Source: Syntrophaceae bacterium UBA1163 (lineage in GTDB: Bacteria > Desulfobacterota > BSN033 > UBA1163). From it: a stretch of 9,242 nucleotides of DNA. A program made the position numbers and the translations under genes. Positions 6,328 to 9,242 of the stretch are shown here, one piece after another. The notes under the pieces are model-generated. The model was not told the DNA's origin and did not search any database. It saw nothing but the letters and a program-made list of their open reading frames with translations. The stretch lies in the NCBI GenBank assembly GCA_002311635.1, contig DBZJ01000209.1:1-9242 (forward strand). Reading direction: 5' to 3'. The stretch's first letter is position 1. Each line of letters starts with the position of its first letter.

Positions 6328-8130
6328 ATGATAGTAGATACATTACCGAAGGCATTAGTCTGCATGGCAGAAAAAAAGCCCCACAGTATTGCAATGAGAC
6401 AGAAGGTGTTAGGCCTTTGGGAAGATATTACTTGGAAAGAATATCTGGATAGAGTTGAGTGCGTTGCTATGGGTTTGAATGCAATTGGTTTTCAGAACGG
6501 GGATAAGGCTGCAATCATCGGGGAAAATCAACCGGAATGGTTGTATTCGGCCTTAGGGATCATGTCGGCTGGTGGAATATTTGTTGGCGTATATCCAACA
6601 AATCCAGCCGCAGAATGCGAGTACATAGTTGGCCATTCCGGCTCCGTAATCTTTTTTTGCGAGGACGAGGAACAACTCGACAAGGCTCTTGTATTCAGAA
6701 GGAACACACCTTTGTTAAAAAAGATTATCGTGTGGGATATGGAAGGTTTGCGGCATTTCAAGGATCCAATGCTAATGAGTTTTGACGGACTTATTGCACT
6801 TGGTGATAAGGTACGGAACGAAGATCGATCTATGTTTGCTCGGCTCGTTGATATAAGACATGCTGAGGATATAGCGAGTATTATATACACTTCTGGAACA
6901 ACGGGTCGGCCCAAGGGGGCCATGCTGTCCCATGAAGGTTATTTATATGTTGGGGAGAAGACAGGTATTGTGGCGAAGTTCACTGACAAGGACGAGACAA
7001 TATCGTTTCTTCCTATCTGTCATGTGTATGAGCAGGTTTTTGCACTAATGGCCCATCTCACTGTCGGGCATACCGTTAACATGGCAGAGAGTCCAGATAC
7101 ACTTATGGAGGATCTCAGGGATGTTTCGCCAACGATCTTCCAAGCAGTTCCGCGAATATGGGAAAAATATTACTCCAATATAATTCTCAAGATCGAAGAT
7201 TCAACATGGCTGAAAAGAACAGTTTATAATATTGCGGTGAATATAGGGACGCGATATAATGAAATCAAACTTGAAGGAACAAAGCCATCCCTTGTCCTTA
7301 CTTTTCTGTATCAATTGGCTTACTTTTCCATGTTCTGGCATTTGAAGAGAGTGCTCGGTTTCGAAAGAATTCGTCTAGGCAATTCTGCGGCAGCCCCAAT
7401 CTCGCATAAAATACTTAAGTACTTCCAGAGTATCGGTGTTCCGATCTATGAGGGGTTTGGTATGACCGAGGCAACGGGTACCACTCACGCATCAAATGAT
7501 GTCAATTTTAAAATTGGGACGGTGGGTAAAGCAATTCCCGGTACTGAGGTGAAAATTGCTGAAGATGGTGAGATCCTGTTAAAAGGCAAAGGGGTGTTCA
7601 AGGGGTACTACATGGATGAAGAAGCTACCAAAGATGCTATCAAGGACGGTTGGTTCCATACGGGTGATGTGGGTGAAGTTGACGAAGAAGGTTACATGAA
7701 GATTACGGATAGGAAGAAAGATTTGATGATCACAGCAGGGGGTAAAAATATCGCCCCACAATTCATCGAAAACCTGTTGAAATTTTCTCCCTATATAAAT
7801 GATGCAGTGATCATTGCGGATAAAAGAAAATATGTGAGTGCAATAATTGTCATTGATGAAGAGAACGTGGTGAATTATGCGCAGCAGCTGAAAATCCATT
7901 ATACAACATTCGCAAGCTTGACAAAGGCCGACGAAGTGATCAATTTAATACAATCGGAAATCAACAAGGTGAACAAGGAATTAGCCCGCGTAGAATCAAT
8001 CAAAAAATTCAGGATTCTCGACAAGAAACTTTATACAGAAGATGGTGAAGTAACACCGACGATGAAGGTCAAGCGCAAGTATATTAATGAGCATTACAAG
8101 GATTTGATTGAATCGATGTATCGGGAATAG
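6328..8130 (+). CDS. AMP-dependent acyl-CoA synthetase (FadD15-like long-chain type)
   Basis: This ANL-superfamily ligase activates a carboxylic acid with ATP to an acyl-adenylate and then transfers it to CoA. It has about 600 residues, the length of the FadD15-like branch. The start MIVDTLPKAL with ALxxMAEKKPHSIAMR is typical of that branch. Motifs are: phosphate loop YTSGTTGRPKG at 187-197, YEGFGMTEATG at 374-384, GWFHTGDVGEVD with the ribose-binding Asp447, the hinge DRKKDLMITAGG at 461-472, and the C-terminal TPTMKVKRK with the probable adenylation Lys580. A hydrophobic, aromatic stretch near 325-345 (LTFLYQLAYFSMFWHLK) may seat it at the membrane. Motif content argues for an active enzyme. 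Chain length or aromatic specificity cannot be read from sequence. It is the last gene of the liv-type operon, which suggests that the transported solute or a downstream acid is its substrate. That link is inference, although liv genes beside acyl-CoA ligases are common in anaerobic aromatic- and fatty-acid-degrading bacteria. Confidence 0.93.
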   Translation: MIVDTLPKALVCMAEKKPHSIAMRQKVLGLWEDITWKEYLDRVECVAMGLNAIGFQNGDKAAIIGENQPEWLYSALGIMSAGGIFVGVYPTNPAAECEYIVGHSGSVIFFCEDEEQLDKALVFRRNTPLLKKIIVWDMEGLRHFKDPMLMSFDGLIALGDKVRNEDRSMFARLVDIRHAEDIASIIYTSGTTGRPKGAMLSHEGYLYVGEKTGIVAKFTDKDETISFLPICHVYEQVFALMAHLTVGHTVNMAESPDTLMEDLRDVSPTIFQAVPRIWEKYYSNIILKIEDSTWLKRTVYNIAVNIGTRYNEIKLEGTKPSLVLTFLYQLAYFSMFWHLKRVLGFERIRLGNSAAAPISHKILKYFQSIGVPIYEGFGMTEATGTTHASNDVNFKIGTVGKAIPGTEVKIAEDGEILLKGKGVFKGYYMDEEATKDAIKDGWFHTGDVGEVDEEGYMKITDRKKDLMITAGGKNIAPQFIENLLKFSPYINDAVIIADKRKYVSAIIVIDEENVVNYAQQLKIHYTTFASLTKADEVINLIQSEINKVNKELARVESIKKFRILDKKLYTEDGEVTPTMKVKRKYINEHYKDLIESMYRE

Positions 8131-8207
8131 AATAATTAGGAAATCTGTGGCTTCGTCTGCAAAGCAAACCAGTATCTCTACTTTACTGCTCGCCTAAGTG
8201 ATTGGCG

Positions 8208-8237
8208 ATGAACTAATTATTTCCAACAATAGTTCAT
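8208..8237 (+). other. Stem-loop downstream of the acyl-CoA synthetase gene
   Basis: ATGAACTA (8208-8215) pairs perfectly with TAGTTCAT (8230-8237) around a 14-base loop, 77 bases after the synthetase stop. No T run follows, so it is at best a weak or factor-assisted terminator, or a remnant of mobile-element ends like the transposase fragment beyond it. The rest of 8131-8295 shows no coding potential that I can support. Confidence 0.35.
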
Positions 8238-8295
8238 TCAGTAGAAGTGTTCAAATAAGGGCTATCGCATTAATGATTCAAAAGGGCAATCTTAG

Positions 8296-8535
8296 CCGAT
8301 CCGAAGGACAAACGCGCGTATTCCGCGAAATTGGCTTACCTTATGCAAGCTATACCATTGGGTGTTAATGAGTAATCACGTCCATCTTGTCGTGGAGACG
8401 GCAGAAGAAAGCCCTATATCCAAGATTATGCAGGGGATGAATTTGGCGTACGCGATTTGGTTTAACAGGAAGACTGGGAAAGTGGGTCATCTATGGCAGG
8501 GCAGTCTTAACGGTTATCCTTGTCTTTTCACTTAA
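8296..8535 (+). pseudogene. Y1 (IS200/REP-associated type) transposase remnant
   Basis: The plus-strand frame open from 8296 to the TAA at 8533-8535 contains an unmistakable piece of a HUH/Y1 single-strand transposase. LYHWVLMSNHVHLVVE (8350-8397) holds the His-x-His metal-binding motif. It is followed by SPISKIMQGMN, then YAIWFNRKTGKVGHLWQG, the strand and helix that carry the family's tyrosine region. An ATG at 8368 would give only 55 residues. The N-terminal half (normally a YHVxxRGN start) and everything after WQG are missing. The upstream part of the frame (8296-8346) is not recognisable. A short overlapping frame at 8273-8368 starts MIQKGN, faintly like the family's VIQRGN, and may be the frameshifted N-terminus. 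The remnant ends inside the 3' end of the convergent DUF1850 gene, overlapping it by 8 bases, so this may be an insertion or deletion junction. It is not functional. Confidence 0.8.
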
Positions 8536-9007
8536 ATATCTCGGAGAAAAGATAGTTTAAGAGAGACATCGATTCGACTCTCAATTGAATCCGATCTCCT
8601 CTTTCTCCGATCTCGCTCAAGTAGATCTTCCTGTCTCTGACAATCAATCCCTGTCCATCTCCTATCCCCCACTTAAAATAGATGGCCCCCAGCCACTCGT
8701 TCATCGGATGGAATCCCTTCATATCCTCAAACCCATAGTATTCCATAACCGCAGGGCTTTTTGTTCTCACCCTTTTCAGGGCAATCGCATCTCCTTTTGT
8801 CCGAAATTCCTCCGTGACAGGCTCCTTATAAATCGAATGGACATAGAATACAGAGAAAGGTTCAGATAGGCCGATCCGGATGCGAATTGTCCGCAAATGA
8901 TCCCTGTTTTCTATTTGAAGGACCGTTATCTTCTTTAAAAATAGGACCCCTGCTGTTATGGCCAATACACCACTCAATACAAGGATGGACCAAGTCTTCG
9001 GTTTCAA
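8528..9007 (-). CDS. DUF1850 domain protein, N-terminally membrane-anchored
   Basis: This is a 159-residue protein read right to left. A single hydrophobic segment (residues 5-24, WSILVLSGVLAITAGVLFL) after MKPK makes an uncleaved anchor or signal sequence. The body then lies outside the cytoplasmic membrane. Residues 50-68 read PFSVFYVHSIYKEPVTEEF, matching the DUF1850 core pattern of a His-Ser pair followed by Pro and a conserved Glu. The family is usually found beside TAXI-type TRAP transporter genes, but its molecular role is unknown. The start is an unusual TTG at 9007. An in-frame TAA lies directly before it, so no longer form is possible. AAAGGA (9023-9028 reversed) sits about 14-15 bases upstream, rather far. 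A membrane-protein gene ends 85 bp upstream on the same strand and may be co-transcribed. Family match is by eye, moderately sure. Confidence 0.75.
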   Translation of the reverse strand: MKPKTWSILVLSGVLAITAGVLFLKKITVLQIENRDHLRTIRIRIGLSEPFSVFYVHSIYKEPVTEEFRTKGDAIALKRVRTKSPAVMEYYGFEDMKGFHPMNEWLGAIYFKWGIGDGQGLIVRDRKIYLSEIGERGDRIQLRVESMSLLNYLFSEIFK

Positions 9008-9092
9008 TTATTTAATCTTAAGTCCTTTCTATGTAAAATATCGAATGGCTCCCGGAAGATCGGTTCAACCGGGTCTTCTTGAGAACCTTCTT

Positions 9093-9242
9093 CTAGCCGG
9101 TATGAATATCCGCCCAAAACTCCTTTCCCAAAATTTTTAAGCACAGTAAAGTCGAGATCGTAACAGCGATCATCATTCCAAGCATAAATAGCAGAATGAG
9201 CCTTTCTTTCAACACAACATATTTATAAGCTATGCCAGAAAA
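9093..9242 (-). CDS. C-terminal end of an unidentified membrane protein (partial)
   Basis: A minus-strand frame is open from the window edge to a TAG at 9095-9093 and gives the last 49 residues of a protein whose start is outside the window. It contains a charged turn (YKYVVLKERL), then one strong hydrophobic segment (LILLFMLGMMIAVTISTLLC), and a short tail ending ADIHTG. This looks like the last transmembrane helix of a permease or sensor. Its position before a DUF1850 gene makes a TRAP-type transporter component attractive, but the sequence shown is too short to identify it. It is missed by simple ORF length rules because the start is off the window. Confidence 0.5.
   Translation of the reverse strand, partial: FSGIAYKYVVLKERLILLFMLGMMIAVTISTLLCLKILGKEFWADIHTG

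Noticed and set aside
8131..8221. Nine-base inverted repeat AATAATTAG (8131-8139) and CTAATTATT (8213-8221)
   Set aside because: It is AT-rich, far apart and overlaps the better local stem at 8208-8237. Chance is likely.
8330..8348. TTGGC...TGCAA resembling a sigma-54 promoter
   Set aside because: The -12 element lacks the TTGC core, and the site lies within the transposase remnant with no gene to drive.
8585..9140. Plus-strand frames at 8585-8869 and 8958-9140
   Set aside because: They are shadows of the minus-strand DUF1850 gene and the region upstream of it, with no family resemblance.

Overview
The window carries a branched-chain-amino-acid-type (HAAT family) ABC transporter operon ending in an acyl-CoA synthetase gene. 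Decayed mobile-element remnants flank it on both sides, and the 3' end of a second transport-type locus enters from the right on the minus strand. The organism is most likely an anaerobic, fairly AT-rich bacterium of the former Deltaproteobacteria (for example a syntroph or sulfate reducer). This is inferred from the style of the IS4 transposase, the liv genes beside an AMP-dependent acyl-CoA synthetase, and a DUF1850 protein. No marker gene in the window proves it.

Layout. 1-934 (minus): an IS4-family transposase pseudogene with an internal N-terminal deletion/frameshift and a TGG-to-TGA nonsense change just before the catalytic Glu. 939-1005: nested inverted repeats in the IS leader that can hide the transposase Shine-Dalgarno. 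1063-2136 livM, 2311-3183 livH, 3354-4571 periplasmic binding protein (livK-like), 4692-5471 livG, 5472-6254 livF, 6328-8130 acyl-CoA synthetase, all plus strand. 8131-8346 is non-coding with one stem-loop. 8347-8535 is a remnant of a Y1 (IS200/REP-associated type) transposase that abuts the next gene. 8528-9007 (minus) is a DUF1850 membrane-anchored protein. 9093-9242 (minus) is the C-terminus of an unidentified membrane protein that continues beyond the window.

How the genes work together. LivM and LivH form the membrane channel, LivG and LivF the ATPase pair, and the secreted binding protein delivers the solute. The co-directional acyl-CoA synthetase suggests that the imported solute, or one of its catabolites, is a carboxylic acid (fatty, aromatic or branched-chain) that is converted to its CoA thioester on entry. 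The gene order M-H-K-G-F is not the canonical K-H-M-G-F. The gaps after livM, livH and livK are 120-217 bp, two of them contain clear stem-loops, and livG/livF are directly adjacent. This points to graded expression from one transcript or several. No rRNA, tRNA, CRISPR array or convincing sigma-70 promoter was seen.
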